A DNA stretch of 64,000 nt from Chryseobacterium oncorhynchi (GCF_002899895.1 NZ_PPEI02000009.1:37582-101581); one strand, 5' to 3'; shown: positions 39,834 to 48,400, counted from the first letter of the stretch. Program-made: numbers and translations. Notes: generated by a model from the letters alone, not told the origin.

Positions 39834-41960
39834 ATGAAAAAGTTAATTATAGCAGAGAAGCCAAGTCAGGCTAAAGAGTACGCTCAAGCTTTAGGTGGAT
39901 TTGATAATAAGAACGGATATTATGAGAGTAATCAATATTACTTAACATGGTGCTATGGGCATCTAATCGAATTAGAGCGGGATGAAGCTTATCATAACGA
40001 AAAAAAATGGAATAAATCTTATTTGCCATTAATACCAACAAAGTATCTATATAAAATTGGTTCATCTCCTTCAAATTCTAAAAACATTGATTCTGGAAAA
40101 AAGAAACAATTAGACATCATTAGAAGTTTGCTTTCTAAATCAAAAGAAATTATCAATGCTACTGATGCTGACAGAGAGGGGGAATTAATTTTCCTATATG
40201 TGTATAATTTTCTCGGATCAAAACTGCCTTACAAAAGACTGTGGATTTCTTCATTAACTGAAGGTGATATTAGAACCGGCTTTAACAATCTACTTGATTC
40301 AAAGGAAGTTTTTTATTTGGGAAAAAGCGCTTATGCCAGGGCTATTGCTGATTGGTTAGTAGGTGTTAATGGAACACAGGCGGCTACCTTACAGCTTGGG
40401 AATGGATCTGTTCTTACGATTGGAAGAGTACAGACTGCAATTCTCAAAATAATTTGTGAACGGTTTCTTAAAAATAAGTCATTTCAAAAAACTTTTACTT
40501 ATAGATTGCGAGCGGAACACAATGAGAATGTTTTTTTTCACTCCGAAACAGAGATTTTTGATCATAAAATAGATGCAGAAAATACCATTAAAAGCTGTTC
40601 TGCTTTTCACAAATGTGTTGATATTATAAAGCAAAATCAAAAAGTTAATCCTCCATTATTATTTTCCATTGATACGTTGATTATTGAGGCAAATAAAAAA
40701 TTTAAATATAGTGGAAAGGAAACCTTAGATATAGCTCAAACTTTATACGAAAAAAAGTTGACGTCATACCCAAGAACAGATAGTGAATATATTAATCAAG
40801 AAAACTATAACAGGCAAAAAGAATTTATTGTTTCTTTTGCTAAAGCGTTATTAGGTTATTCTTTTTCTTTTAGCAATAATATACCTAGATCGGTCAATGA
40901 TACTAAACTTACAGGAAGTCATGATGCTATTGTTCTTACTGGTCAAAAGGAAAATATTCAGAGCTTAAATGCTAAAGAAAAAAATGTTTATCTCTTAATT
41001 CTGAATCGATGCTTACAATCATTCTCTGATGCAGCAGTATATGAAAAGACAAAATATGTATTTGATAATAATTCTGTCATGTTCTATACTTACTCCAGTA
41101 AGGTATTGTTTAAAGGTTGGCAAGTATATCAAGTGAACACAGAGCAGAATGAAAAGGAAGATGATGTTGATTTGCAGCAAAACGAACAACAAATTGATAT
41201 TGTTCTTGAAATAAATAGAAATGTTAAAGTCGAAAGTCTTGTAATTAAGGAAATCGAAAGTAAGCCACCACAATTATATTCAGAAGTCAATTTGACAAAA
41301 GATTTGACAAATTTTGGAAAACTACTCAAGGAGCAAAATCCGGAATTAGTAACTCAAATAAGCAGCAGTATTGATCTTAATTTACTTCAAATAGGAACAC
41401 AGGCTACAAGACCTGGAATAATTGAGAAGCTAAAAAAAATAGGATTTATTGATTTACATAAGAATAAGTATGTCCCTACAGAGAAAGGCTTAAAGTTCTA
41501 TAGTATTATTAAAGATTTAGAGGTTTCTAATATAGTAACTACGGCTATATGGGAAAGTAAATTAAAAAAAGTTGCTGAAGGTAAAGAAGATATTGGCGTT
41601 TTTTACAAAGAGATTACAGAATTTACAAAAAAAATTGTCGTAGATATTTTTTCAAATTCAACTGATGTTTCATTTAGCAAAGAAATTAATTCTTTAGGAA
41701 CTTGTCCCATTTGTAAAGATGGGCTAATAATAGAATTTACTAAAAGTTATGGGTGTAGTAATTGGAACAAAGATAACTTCAAGTGTAAATTTAGTATATG
41801 GAAGATAATTTATGGTAAAAAGATTACTACCAATATTGTTTCTCAGCTTATAAAAAATGGAATTACAAAAAAAATAGATAATCTTAAGAGCTCTAAAGGT
41901 ACCAGTTTTTCTGCAAAACTTAAATTAAGTAAAGATGGAAAAATAACCCCTGAATTTTAA
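39834..41960 (+). CDS. topB: DNA topoisomerase III (type IA)
   Basis: A 708-residue protein. Toprim domain: KLIIAEKPSQAKEYAQALGG, CYGHLIEL and NATDADREGELIF (metal-binding DxD). Then LWISSLTEGDIRTGF, ARAIADWLVGVNGTQAAT, SVLTIGRVQTAIL, the active-site TSYPRTDSEY with Tyr312, GSHDAI and the C-terminal ATRPGIIEKL. A C-terminal Cys motif (LGTCPICKDG...GCSN) gives a zinc site. Mobile-element topoisomerase III proteins of this kind are common in Bacteroidota ICEs and plasmids, and may decatenate or assist transfer. Single-gene length is normal. Confidence 0.93.
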   Translation: MKKLIIAEKPSQAKEYAQALGGFDNKNGYYESNQYYLTWCYGHLIELERDEAYHNEKKWNKSYLPLIPTKYLYKIGSSPSNSKNIDSGKKKQLDIIRSLLSKSKEIINATDADREGELIFLYVYNFLGSKLPYKRLWISSLTEGDIRTGFNNLLDSKEVFYLGKSAYARAIADWLVGVNGTQAATLQLGNGSVLTIGRVQTAILKIICERFLKNKSFQKTFTYRLRAEHNENVFFHSETEIFDHKIDAENTIKSCSAFHKCVDIIKQNQKVNPPLLFSIDTLIIEANKKFKYSGKETLDIAQTLYEKKLTSYPRTDSEYINQENYNRQKEFIVSFAKALLGYSFSFSNNIPRSVNDTKLTGSHDAIVLTGQKENIQSLNAKEKNVYLLILNRCLQSFSDAAVYEKTKYVFDNNSVMFYTYSSKVLFKGWQVYQVNTEQNEKEDDVDLQQNEQQIDIVLEINRNVKVESLVIKEIESKPPQLYSEVNLTKDLTNFGKLLKEQNPELVTQISSSIDLNLLQIGTQATRPGIIEKLKKIGFIDLHKNKYVPTEKGLKFYSIIKDLEVSNIVTTAIWESKLKKVAEGKEDIGVFYKEITEFTKKIVVDIFSNSTDVSFSKEINSLGTCPICKDGLIIEFTKSYGCSNWNKDNFKCKFSIWKIIYGKKITTNIVSQLIKNGITKKIDNLKSSKGTSFSAKLKLSKDGKITPEF

Positions 41961-41961
41961 T

Positions 41962-41978
41962 TAGTATACAGTATACTA
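41962..41978. promoter_or_regulatory. GTATAC palindrome ahead of ssb
   Basis: TAGTATACAGTATACTA, a perfect 17-bp palindrome just after the topoisomerase stop. Related GTATA sequences follow (ATTGTATACCAAATAATTTGTATATTAG at about 42001-42028, in parts) and recur ahead of parA (GGTATATTAG...AGTATATTG, 42437-42458). Probably one repressor controlling both promoters. Confidence 0.6.
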
Positions 41979-42053
41979 AATATTTTATAAAATTAGAGTA
42001 TTGTATACCAAATAATTTGTATATTAGCAGTAATAATTTTAAACTTATATATT

Positions 42054-42386
42054 ATGTCACTAAGAAATCGCGTTGCCCTGATCGGGTTTACTGGGAAGGA
42101 AGTTGAGATGACCACCTTCGAAAATGGAAATGCTAAAGCCAGTGTATCTTTAGCAACAACTGAGCATTTTACTAATTCAAAAGGAGAAAAAGTTGAAGAG
42201 ACGCAATGGCATCAACTCATAAGCTTCGGGAAAACTGCAGAAATTTTTGAGAAGTACGTTCCTAAAGGAAAAGAAATTGCCATAGAAGGAAAAATAACAT
42301 ACAGGTCGTATGATGATAAAGATGGTGTTAAGCGGTATGTTACTGAAATTAGAGTGGATGAAATCCTTCTGTTAGGAGGTAAATAA
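42054..42386 (+). CDS. ssb: Single-stranded DNA-binding protein
   Basis: A 110-residue OB-fold protein: MSLRNRVALIGFTGKEVEMT, KASVSLATTEHF, ETQWHQLISFGKTAEIFEKYVPKG, VEIEGK-like IAIEGKITYRSYDDKDGVKR and TEIRVDEILLL. All SSB strands are there. The acidic C-terminal tail (usually ending DDDIPF) is missing, as is common in element-borne SSBs. It has its own promoter with GTATAC palindromes, and a terminator follows. Confidence 0.93.
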   Translation: MSLRNRVALIGFTGKEVEMTTFENGNAKASVSLATTEHFTNSKGEKVEETQWHQLISFGKTAEIFEKYVPKGKEIAIEGKITYRSYDDKDGVKRYVTEIRVDEILLLGGK

Positions 42387-42399
42387 TTAATCTTGTTAA

Positions 42400-42424
42400 A
42401 TATGCCGAATTTCGGCATATTTTT
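42400..42424 (+). terminator. Intrinsic terminator after ssb
   Basis: ATATGCCGAA-T-TTCGGCATAT, a 10-bp perfect stem with a one-base centre (hairpin loop forms by opening the central pairs), followed by TTTT. Confidence 0.85.
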
Positions 42425-42494
42425 AAAATTATTTTGGTATATTAGAATCTAGTATATTGAAAACTATAAATTAAAACTAAATACATCTTTTAAA

Positions 42495-43304
42495 ATGGTA
42501 ATATCAATAATTAATAATAAGGGTGGTGTTGCAAAAACCACTACAACTTTTATGTTAGGAGCATATCTTGCAAATCAGGGAAATAGAGTTCTATTAATTG
42601 ATTTCGATGCTCAAATGAATCTTACTGAAAAAGTAGGGGGTCTTCACAAAGATGTCAAAGTAGATTATAACATCGTAGATCTTCTTAATGGTAAACGAAA
42701 CCCATCCTTTTTTACAAATGAAGATGGAAATTTGTTTACTATAATGGGTACTGAAGATATTGATGTGTATTTCAACATTAATTCTGACCAAGATGAAAAT
42801 TCTGAGGAATATAAGCGGAAAAGATATTCTCTTAGAGCTTACAGAGAGTTATTTTTAAATAACTTTGATTATGTTCTGATAGATTGCCAGCCACGTCTTT
42901 TGAATAAATCTTTGCTGACTTCAAACGAGGTTGCCTTGCTTGCTTCCGATTATGTTATTGTTCCGGCTAGTCCTGATAAAGATAGCATAACGGGTTTTCA
43001 AAAAGTAATATCTTCAATCAAAAGAATAAAGCCTGAGAATCCTGGTTTGAAATTATTAGGTCTTGTATTTACTATTATTGGAAGTAGAGAAGAGATCATT
43101 TATAAGCAGTACAAGGAAGCTATGGCGGGTAGTATAGGTGATCTGCTATTTAAATCAGACATAAGAAGAAATACGGCAATGCAGCAAGCATTAAATTTAA
43201 ACTCTACTATCTTTAATTATAGCCCTAATAGTATTTCTGCAGAAGATTATACAAATTTTGGAGTTGAAGTAGTTGAAAAAATTAACAAATTGAAAGCGTT
43301 ATGA
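42495..43304 (+). CDS. parA: ParA-family partition ATPase
   Basis: A 269-residue protein. Deviant Walker A NNKGGVAKTTTTFMLGAYLA at residues 7-26, Walker A' IDFDAQMNLTEKV (about 36-48), Walker B YVLIDCQPRLLN, and VIVPASPDKDSITGFQKV. No N-terminal HTH, so it belongs to the small ParA/Soj class. It binds DNA with ATP and positions the replicon. The next gene starts four bases before its stop and probably encodes the partner. Confidence 0.93.
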   Translation: MVISIINNKGGVAKTTTTFMLGAYLANQGNRVLLIDFDAQMNLTEKVGGLHKDVKVDYNIVDLLNGKRNPSFFTNEDGNLFTIMGTEDIDVYFNINSDQDENSEEYKRKRYSLRAYRELFLNNFDYVLIDCQPRLLNKSLLTSNEVALLASDYVIVPASPDKDSITGFQKVISSIKRIKPENPGLKLLGLVFTIIGSREEIIYKQYKEAMAGSIGDLLFKSDIRRNTAMQQALNLNSTIFNYSPNSISAEDYTNFGVEVVEKINKLKAL

Positions 43305-44071
43305 TAAAAAAAGATAATAAATCCAAGAAAGGAAACCCTGAATTTGCAGGTGCAGTAAGCAGTATGGATTGGGATCTTACATCAATCAATTCTTATACTG
43401 AGGAAAAGAAATCAGAACCTGTCATTTCAAAAGTTATAGACAGTAAAGAATCTGTCTCAAAGGTTGAGAGTGCTAATGCTGATGTTAGTAAGCTTAATTT
43501 AGCACCTTCTAAAGGTAATAAATCTACGTCTAATGTTAAGCCAACTCAGGATATATTGCTAAAAGAAAAAAATTCATTTACAAAGCCTAAAAAAACATTA
43601 GAGAAAATATTAAATGCCGATGGAGATGAGCTTTTTTCTAAAAACACAGATTTTTTGAAACTTGTTTTTAGAACTGAGAGATCCTTTCTTGAAAAATATA
43701 TTACTTTATGTAATAAATTATTCATTAAACTAGATTTAGACAGGAAAAAACAATCTTATGCCTATATCTTTCATCTAGTTATTAATATGATGAAAATTGA
43801 TTACGAACAGACATATAAATATCTTTTATATCCGTCTGAAGATGAAGCTCTTTTTTACAAAAATAATGTAACCAAGGGATCTCATCACGTAGATATTGAT
43901 CAAATTGTTGATAGAGATTCGTTAACAATCAAAATTAATATACCAGATTATGAATTACTTTTCGCCTTGATGAATACTAAATTCAAAAATTTTGAAACTA
44001 AGCCAACGAGGTATAGTATAAACTTCTTCTTTTTTGAAGTTGTTAGATTTATGAATGATAAGATGATTTAA
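43301..44071 (+). CDS. ParA partner (probable centromere-binding protein)
   Basis: A 256-residue protein overlapping parA by four bases. Residues 1-110 are low-complexity and polar (SSMDWDLTSINSYTEEKKSE, NKSTSNVKPTQD). The C-terminal part is structured (FLEKYITLCNKLFIKLDLDR, AYIFHLVINMMKIDYEQTYK, LFALMNTKFKNFETKPTRYS). The layout - disordered N-terminus that could stimulate ParA, plus a C-terminal DNA-binding or dimerisation domain - fits a ParB substitute. It has no ParB/Srx box. The role is inferred from gene order. Confidence 0.7.
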   Translation: MIKKDNKSKKGNPEFAGAVSSMDWDLTSINSYTEEKKSEPVISKVIDSKESVSKVESANADVSKLNLAPSKGNKSTSNVKPTQDILLKEKNSFTKPKKTLEKILNADGDELFSKNTDFLKLVFRTERSFLEKYITLCNKLFIKLDLDRKKQSYAYIFHLVINMMKIDYEQTYKYLLYPSEDEALFYKNNVTKGSHHVDIDQIVDRDSLTIKINIPDYELLFALMNTKFKNFETKPTRYSINFFFFEVVRFMNDKMI

Positions 44072-44082
44072 AAATTATAGCC

Positions 44083-44238
44083 ATGGATCAAAGAAAAAAT
44101 AAGAAAATTTATTTTCCGTCTATAAGAACAATTTTTATGCTGGTGGTATTATATTATACTGCAAGTACAGTTTATGATTCAGTACAAAAAGCAAAGAAAA
44201 AAATTGAGGATAGGGTTGAACTTATAACAAAAAGGTAA
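44083..44238 (+). CDS. 51-aa single-pass membrane protein
   Basis: ATG at 44083. MDQRKNKKIYFPSIRTIFML is followed by a short hydrophobic stretch (LVVLYYTASTVYD) and a basic helical tail (VQKAKKKIEDRVELITKR). It lies 11 bases after the ParA partner and two bases before the next gene, so it is part of the par-rep operon. Function unknown. Confidence 0.6.
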   Translation: MDQRKNKKIYFPSIRTIFMLVVLYYTASTVYDSVQKAKKKIEDRVELITKR

Positions 44239-44240
44239 GT

Positions 44241-45365
44241 ATGTCTACAAATGATAAAAATAAGAAAGCAGGGGACGTTGAAATTAACTATGGTAATGTT
44301 GTAGATTATAAAAAAGAGTCTACTAAGAGACCTCTTGTAAAATTTGGGAAAGACTTTATAGATAATTTTTTCTTTGATGAAACTGGAAGAGCAATAGATG
44401 TACCTATAACTTCACTGAGAATAATATATCTTATCTATGAAACTTTTTACTCAAAGCAGTTTGACCCTAAGTCAGAAGCTAAACAATTAGAGTTATTTGA
44501 AGAAGAATTTTTAACTGAACATAATACTTATGCAGAAGTCAGATTAAAGAATAGCCGTATTTGTCCTACAGACAATCATACTTCTTTAGATCCCGCACTT
44601 GCTTTTTTGGCAAAATATAAACAGGATTGGAACTTTGCAATAAATTCGAAGGGCCAAAAAATAAAGACATTTGGTGGACTAATTTCAAACGTAACTGTAG
44701 TAGAAAAGGGCTTTACTCAGTTTTTAATCAGTTCATATTGGTTAAAGCAGATCGTTCAGATATCACAATATAACTACTTGATCTTAGAAAGTGCATTTAA
44801 GATACAAAGTAACAAGAGGGTACTTTTCTTACTTTGGCTTTCTAAAGTGAATCTTGAAAAAGGTACTCTTATTAAATATACTACCCTTAATTATAGATTT
44901 TCTGTTAATTATAGTACAGCACGTGACCTATCTAAGGGATTTTTAGCGCCAATCAAGAAAGATCTTGATCTTTACAGTAATTTATCTTTTAACTATAGTA
45001 TAAAAAAAGATAATATTACAATTATGCCTTATAAAACAGATAAGAGTATTGTAGTTGATTTACCAGAAGGAGCTAAGAAAACAGTTAGTGTTGCTTCTAA
45101 GCTTGCATATATAAAAAAGAGACATGCTGTTGAAGATGATGAATTTAAATTGTTTTCTGAAAGATATAGTGATAGTGAAATGAATAGAAAGGAAATTGAA
45201 GATGCCTATACTTTGTTTAAGGGAAAGTGCAGGAAGACTGGAAAAAAAATGCAAGATTATATTGGTAAAGATTTTTTACATGAAATACAAGGATTTATTA
45301 TTGCTGGATACAATAGTTCTAGGAAATCTAAAATTTTACCTAATGGATATTTAAGAATAATCTAG
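44241..45365 (+). CDS. Possible replication initiator (winged-helix Rep-like)
   Basis: A 374-residue protein. After a polar N-terminus, VPITSLRIIYLIYETFYSKQ and FLISSYWLKQIVQISQYNYL, IQSNKRVLFLLWLSKVNLEK, YTTLNYRFSVNYSTARDLSK, then FLAPIKKDLDLYSNLSFNYSIK, follow the helix-winged helix order of plasmid Rep_3-type initiators (a first domain for dimerising, then a second winged helix contacting iterons). No catalytic motif. Position after parA supports a replicon role, and iteron-like repeats lie at 49043-49593. Family assignment is moderate; a transcription regulator is the alternative. Confidence 0.55.
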   Translation: MSTNDKNKKAGDVEINYGNVVDYKKESTKRPLVKFGKDFIDNFFFDETGRAIDVPITSLRIIYLIYETFYSKQFDPKSEAKQLELFEEEFLTEHNTYAEVRLKNSRICPTDNHTSLDPALAFLAKYKQDWNFAINSKGQKIKTFGGLISNVTVVEKGFTQFLISSYWLKQIVQISQYNYLILESAFKIQSNKRVLFLLWLSKVNLEKGTLIKYTTLNYRFSVNYSTARDLSKGFLAPIKKDLDLYSNLSFNYSIKKDNITIMPYKTDKSIVVDLPEGAKKTVSVASKLAYIKKRHAVEDDEFKLFSERYSDSEMNRKEIEDAYTLFKGKCRKTGKKMQDYIGKDFLHEIQGFIIAGYNSSRKSKILPNGYLRII

Positions 45366-45384
45366 AATTTTTATATGTTTTGTT

Positions 45385-45411
45385 ATCCTGGTTTATCCAG
45401 GATTTTTTTTT
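45385..45411 (+). terminator. Terminator at the start of repeat array E
   Basis: ATCCTGG-TTTAT-CCAGGAT followed by T9, 19 bases after the stop codon. The same sequence, degenerate (TTATCCTGGTTAAACTCC...), is found inside each long repeat unit. Confidence 0.9.
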
Positions 45412-45420
45412 GTAATTGTA

Positions 45421-46063
45421 AACTAAACTCTGAGATCCTTTTTTATCTGCAGGTGCAGATCTTTCCACCCCCGGAGGATCCTTCCGGAACAATGCCGGTG
45501 ATTTCATAAATATCCCCAGCTGGCCACACTGATCACTCTCCCGGATCCGGAACCCAGATGGCTGCACAATATTGCTAAAGAAAAAAATAAGGACCTTAGG
45601 ACTCTCCCTGTGCTTCTCTTTATCCTGGTTAAACTCCGATATCTTTTTTATCTGCAGGCGCAGATCTTTCCACCCCCGGGGGATCCTTCCGGAACAATGC
45701 CGGTGATTTCATAAATATCCCCAGCTGGCCACACTGATCACTCTCCCGGATCCGGAACCCAGATGGCTGCACAATATTGCTAAAGAAAAAAATAAGGACC
45801 TTAGGACTCTCCCTGTGCTTCTCTTTATCCTGGTTAAACTCCGATATCTTTTTTATCTGCAGGCGCAGATCTTTCCACCCCCGGGGGATCCTTCCGGAAC
45901 AATGCCGGTGATTTCATAAATATCTCCAGCTGGCCACACTGATCACTCTCCCGGATCCGGAACCCGGAGCGCTGCACAATATTGCTAAAGAAAAAAATTA
46001 AGAGCTTCAGGACTCTCCCTGTGCTTCTCTTTATCCTGGTTAAACTCCGATATCCTTTTGTTA
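45421..46063 (+). repeat. Long structured repeat array E (about 3.1 units)
   Basis: Markers (here TTCATAAATAT) at 45503, 45708 and 45913, period 205. All units share array-specific changes: ATTTCATAAAT instead of ATCTCATAAAT, and two have AACCCAGATGG. It follows a terminator directly downstream of the rep-like gene. No gene in 45366-46344; the remaining 280 bases hold a hairpin and the promoter for 46345. Confidence 0.95.
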
Positions 46064-46126
46064 TTTGGTCAGGAGTTCCAATTGTTTTAGAATCTGTGAA
46101 AAATAATAAGTAGTAACAAAAAATAA

Positions 46127-46159
46127 AACCGTCTAATTACATTATGTAACAAGACGGTT
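46127..46159. terminator. Hairpin downstream of array E
   Basis: ACCGTCT ... AGACGGT arms with a loop containing the smaller palindrome TTACATTATGTAA. Flanked by A-rich and T-rich runs on both sides, so it could end transcription from either direction. Confidence 0.6.
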
Positions 46160-46272
46160 AAAAAAATTTTTGACCAATAAAAAAAATCTATACTCTTTTA
46201 TTGTAATTCAAAGATAGCAAAAAAAATACAATATAAAATTTTATAACAAAAAGCACATTTGTTTTAAAAATA

Positions 46273-46322
46273 TTTATAACTTTGTCACAAAGCAATTGTT
46301 TAGAGTTTTACTTTGTGACAAA
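46273..46322 (+). promoter_or_regulatory. Promoter/operator shared with the DnaA-like gene
   Basis: Bases 46273-46297 are identical (25 of 25) to 38645-38669: a TAACTTTG -7 element overlapping the palindrome CTTTGTCACAAAG (46280-46292), then CAATT. A second palindrome arm CTTTGTGACAAA follows at 46311-46322. The start codon of the surface protein gene is 23 bases further on. Confidence 0.75.
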
Positions 46323-46344
46323 TAGAATAATAAATTAATAAAAC

Positions 46345-47553
46345 ATGAAAAAAATTAACATGACAAATAGATTGACCCGTTTTGGTTTAGTTTTGTTAGC
46401 TTCTACAGTATTAACATCAAATCTATACTCTCAACAAGGAAGAGTAGGCATTAACACTCAAACACCTTCTTCAACACTTGATGTAAGAGGAAAGTCAGAT
46501 GTAACTGACATGACTGGTTTTCAGGCTCCAAGATTAACCCGAGCGGAACTTACTGCTAAAGGTGATAATTTGTATGGAGCTTTACAACAAGGAACAATTG
46601 TATACATTACAGATATTTCAGGTGGAGATTCAAATGCACAGAGAGTTAATATTAAAGGATCAGGTTACTACTGTTTTGATGGAACAGTTTGGCAAGAAAT
46701 GACATTTGGAGGATGGAAGTTAAAAGGAAATAATGGTCTTGATGCAACTAATAATTTTATAGGAACAACAGATAATGTAGATCTTGTTTTCAAAGTTGCT
46801 AATATGAAAGCTGGTTTAATTAGCCCTACTTCACTAAATGTAGCATTCGGTCCTTTATCCCTTGGTTTTGCCAATGCTAATACTGTAGGAAACGTTAGTA
46901 TGGGTTACGGTTCATTGGGTATTCTTAATCAAGGAATGAGAAATGTAGCAATTGGTGCAGGATCTATGTCAACAGTTACACAAGCTGAAGACAATACTGC
47001 AATTGGTCAAGGTTCTTTATCTTTCCTTAGTAATGGTAATTTTAATATTGGAGTGGGTAAAAGTTCTGGTATAGGCTTACAGAATGGGGATAACAATATT
47101 GCAATTGGTTACAACACCTTATTTCCTACATCCATCAGTAATTCTGTGAATATTGCAAATGCAATTTACATATTGGAAACTAACCACGAAACTAATGACC
47201 CATATAATAAAACTCGTACAGGAATTAATATTGATAAACCTTCTTCTTCATTTCAAGTTGGTGGTACATTTGCTTATGCAGCAAGTCCAATTGATGGAGG
47301 CGTAAATGATTCTTCTAGATACAATTCTTCAGCTAGTTTGTTTGCTAAATCAAATGTTACTTTACCCCCAGCAACCTCTTGTGATGGAAGAGTATATAAC
47401 ATAATTTATGTTTCTGGGACAGTAACCATTACTAATCAAATTATGGATGCTGGAGTTCCTATAACAGGTTATGTTTTAAATTCCAACCCAGGTTCAAAAA
47501 GAGTTTCAGTTCAAAGCTATCTTGGTGAGTGGCATATTATTGCATCAAGTTAA
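46345..47553 (+). CDS. Secreted YadA-head-like surface or tail-fibre-like protein
   Basis: A 402-residue protein with signal peptide (LTRFGLVLLASTVLTSNLYS). It starts with the common Bacteroidota surface motif GRVGINTQTPSSTLDVRGKS. The middle has left-handed beta-roll repeats: SMGYGSLGILNQGMRNVAIG, GSMSTVTQAEDNTAIGQGSL and NNIAIGYNTL, as in YadA heads. A C-terminal beta domain ends SVQSYLGEWHIIASS. No T9SS sorting domain is visible. It may be a tail-fibre-like adhesin. Its promoter is copied from that of the element's DnaA-like gene, so it is probably controlled by the same protein. Confidence 0.8.
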   Translation: MKKINMTNRLTRFGLVLLASTVLTSNLYSQQGRVGINTQTPSSTLDVRGKSDVTDMTGFQAPRLTRAELTAKGDNLYGALQQGTIVYITDISGGDSNAQRVNIKGSGYYCFDGTVWQEMTFGGWKLKGNNGLDATNNFIGTTDNVDLVFKVANMKAGLISPTSLNVAFGPLSLGFANANTVGNVSMGYGSLGILNQGMRNVAIGAGSMSTVTQAEDNTAIGQGSLSFLSNGNFNIGVGKSSGIGLQNGDNNIAIGYNTLFPTSISNSVNIANAIYILETNHETNDPYNKTRTGINIDKPSSSFQVGGTFAYAASPIDGGVNDSSRYNSSASLFAKSNVTLPPATSCDGRVYNIIYVSGTVTITNQIMDAGVPITGYVLNSNPGSKRVSVQSYLGEWHIIASS

Positions 47554-47593
47554 AATATTAAAATTTTTTCATACGTGTTTTTTTTTGGTTTTT

Positions 47594-47631
47594 AATAATT
47601 CTCAAGTGTATGCTTGAGAATTATTTTTTTG
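47594..47631 (+). terminator. Intrinsic terminator after the surface protein gene
   Basis: AATAATTCTCAAG-TGTATG-CTTGAGAATTATT, a perfect 13-bp stem followed by T6. Confidence 0.92.
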
Positions 47632-47665
47632 TAAACTTTAATATGTATTATTTGCTATTTTAAAA

Positions 47666-47691
47666 TGTAAAGCGTAACTTTACACTTTACA
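47666..47691 (+). promoter_or_regulatory. Operator of the HigBA module
   Basis: Inverted repeat TGTAAAG (47666-47672) / CTTTACA (47685-47691) 15 bases ahead of higB, with an inner GTAAC/T element. Probably bound by the HigA protein for autoregulation. Confidence 0.6.
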
Positions 47692-47706
47692 AATGATAAG
47701 TTTATA

Positions 47707-47991
47707 ATGATCTATTCCATTTCGCATAAAGGCTTAAAAAAATACTGGACCAAAGATGATTCGAGTAAGTTACCATCAGAAATGATTGATAGAATACGTG
47801 AGATTCTTGATATAATTGATAGTATTGAAGAAGTTCCACAAGATTTTGAACCTTTTAAGAACCTACGGTTGCATCCATTAAAGGGAAAATTAAAGGGGTT
47901 TTGGTCAGTAGATGTAACGGGTAATTTTCGAATTATTTTCAAATTTGAAAGTAAAAATGCTTTTGATTTAGATCTATTAGATACTCATTAA
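47707..47991 (+). CDS. higB: HigB-type toxin (RelE/ParE superfamily mRNA interferase)
   Basis: A 94-residue protein: MIYSISHKGLKKYWTKDDSS, FEPFKNLRLHPLKGKLKGFW, VDVTGNFRIIFKFESKNAFD. The GLxxxW start, the LHPLKG..xGxWS core and the FRIIF strand are the HigB family pattern. Family knowledge: it cuts mRNA in the ribosome when free of its antitoxin. As usual for higBA, the toxin gene is first. The spacer to higA is longer than normal and holds an 8-bp tandem repeat. Confidence 0.92.
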   Translation: MIYSISHKGLKKYWTKDDSSKLPSEMIDRIREILDIIDSIEEVPQDFEPFKNLRLHPLKGKLKGFWSVDVTGNFRIIFKFESKNAFDLDLLDTH

Positions 47992-48000
47992 ATTGAAGAA

Positions 48001-48024
48001 TTGTAGAATTGTAGAATTGTAGAA
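48001..48024 (+). repeat. 8-bp tandem repeat between higB and higA
   Basis: Three copies of TTGTAGAA in a row (TTGTAGAATTGTAGAATTGT...), then TCG. It lies 10 bases after the higB stop and 15 before higA. Confidence 0.85.
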
Positions 48025-48039
48025 TCGAATTTTAATTAT

Positions 48040-48348
48040 ATGAAACCTTTAGTCCGTGCTATTAAGCACAATACACATCCAGGAGAAATCCTTTTGAACC
48101 AAATTGTTAAAGCTAATAATTTGACAGTCGATAAGGCTGCTAAACATTTGGGTATTACTCGGCCTACATTATCAAATATTGTTAATGGAAAGAGTGCAAT
48201 TACTCCTATTATGGCCATAAGAATTTCTAAAGTTTTTGGAGGAAATCCAGCCTTTTGGATTAGATTACAGTCTGCTTTTGATTTACGTAAAGCAGAACAA
48301 GAGTTTGAGGAAGAACATATCGAATTAAATAAATTTGAATATGCTTAA
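48040..48348 (+). CDS. higA: HigA-type antitoxin (XRE HTH)
   Basis: A 102-residue protein: HPGEILLNQIVKANNLTVDK, AAKHLGITRPTLSNIVNGKS, IRISKVFGGNPAFWIRLQSA. The HPGEIL start, the HTH, and the FGGNPAFWIRLQ motif are the HigA hallmarks. It neutralises HigB and represses the operon. Followed by the terminator that begins repeat array F. Confidence 0.95.
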   Translation: MKPLVRAIKHNTHPGEILLNQIVKANNLTVDKAAKHLGITRPTLSNIVNGKSAITPIMAIRISKVFGGNPAFWIRLQSAFDLRKAEQEFEEEHIELNKFEYA

Positions 48349-48375
48349 AATAAGTAAGCTTGCATATAAAATATT

Positions 48376-48400
48376 ATCCTGGTTACGCCAGGATTTTTTT
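48376..48400 (+). terminator. Terminator at the start of repeat array F
   Basis: ATCCTGG-TTACG-CCAGGAT then T7, with the same stem as at 45385 but a different loop. The T-run leads straight into the first repeat unit (TATCTGCAGGCGCAG). Confidence 0.9.
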
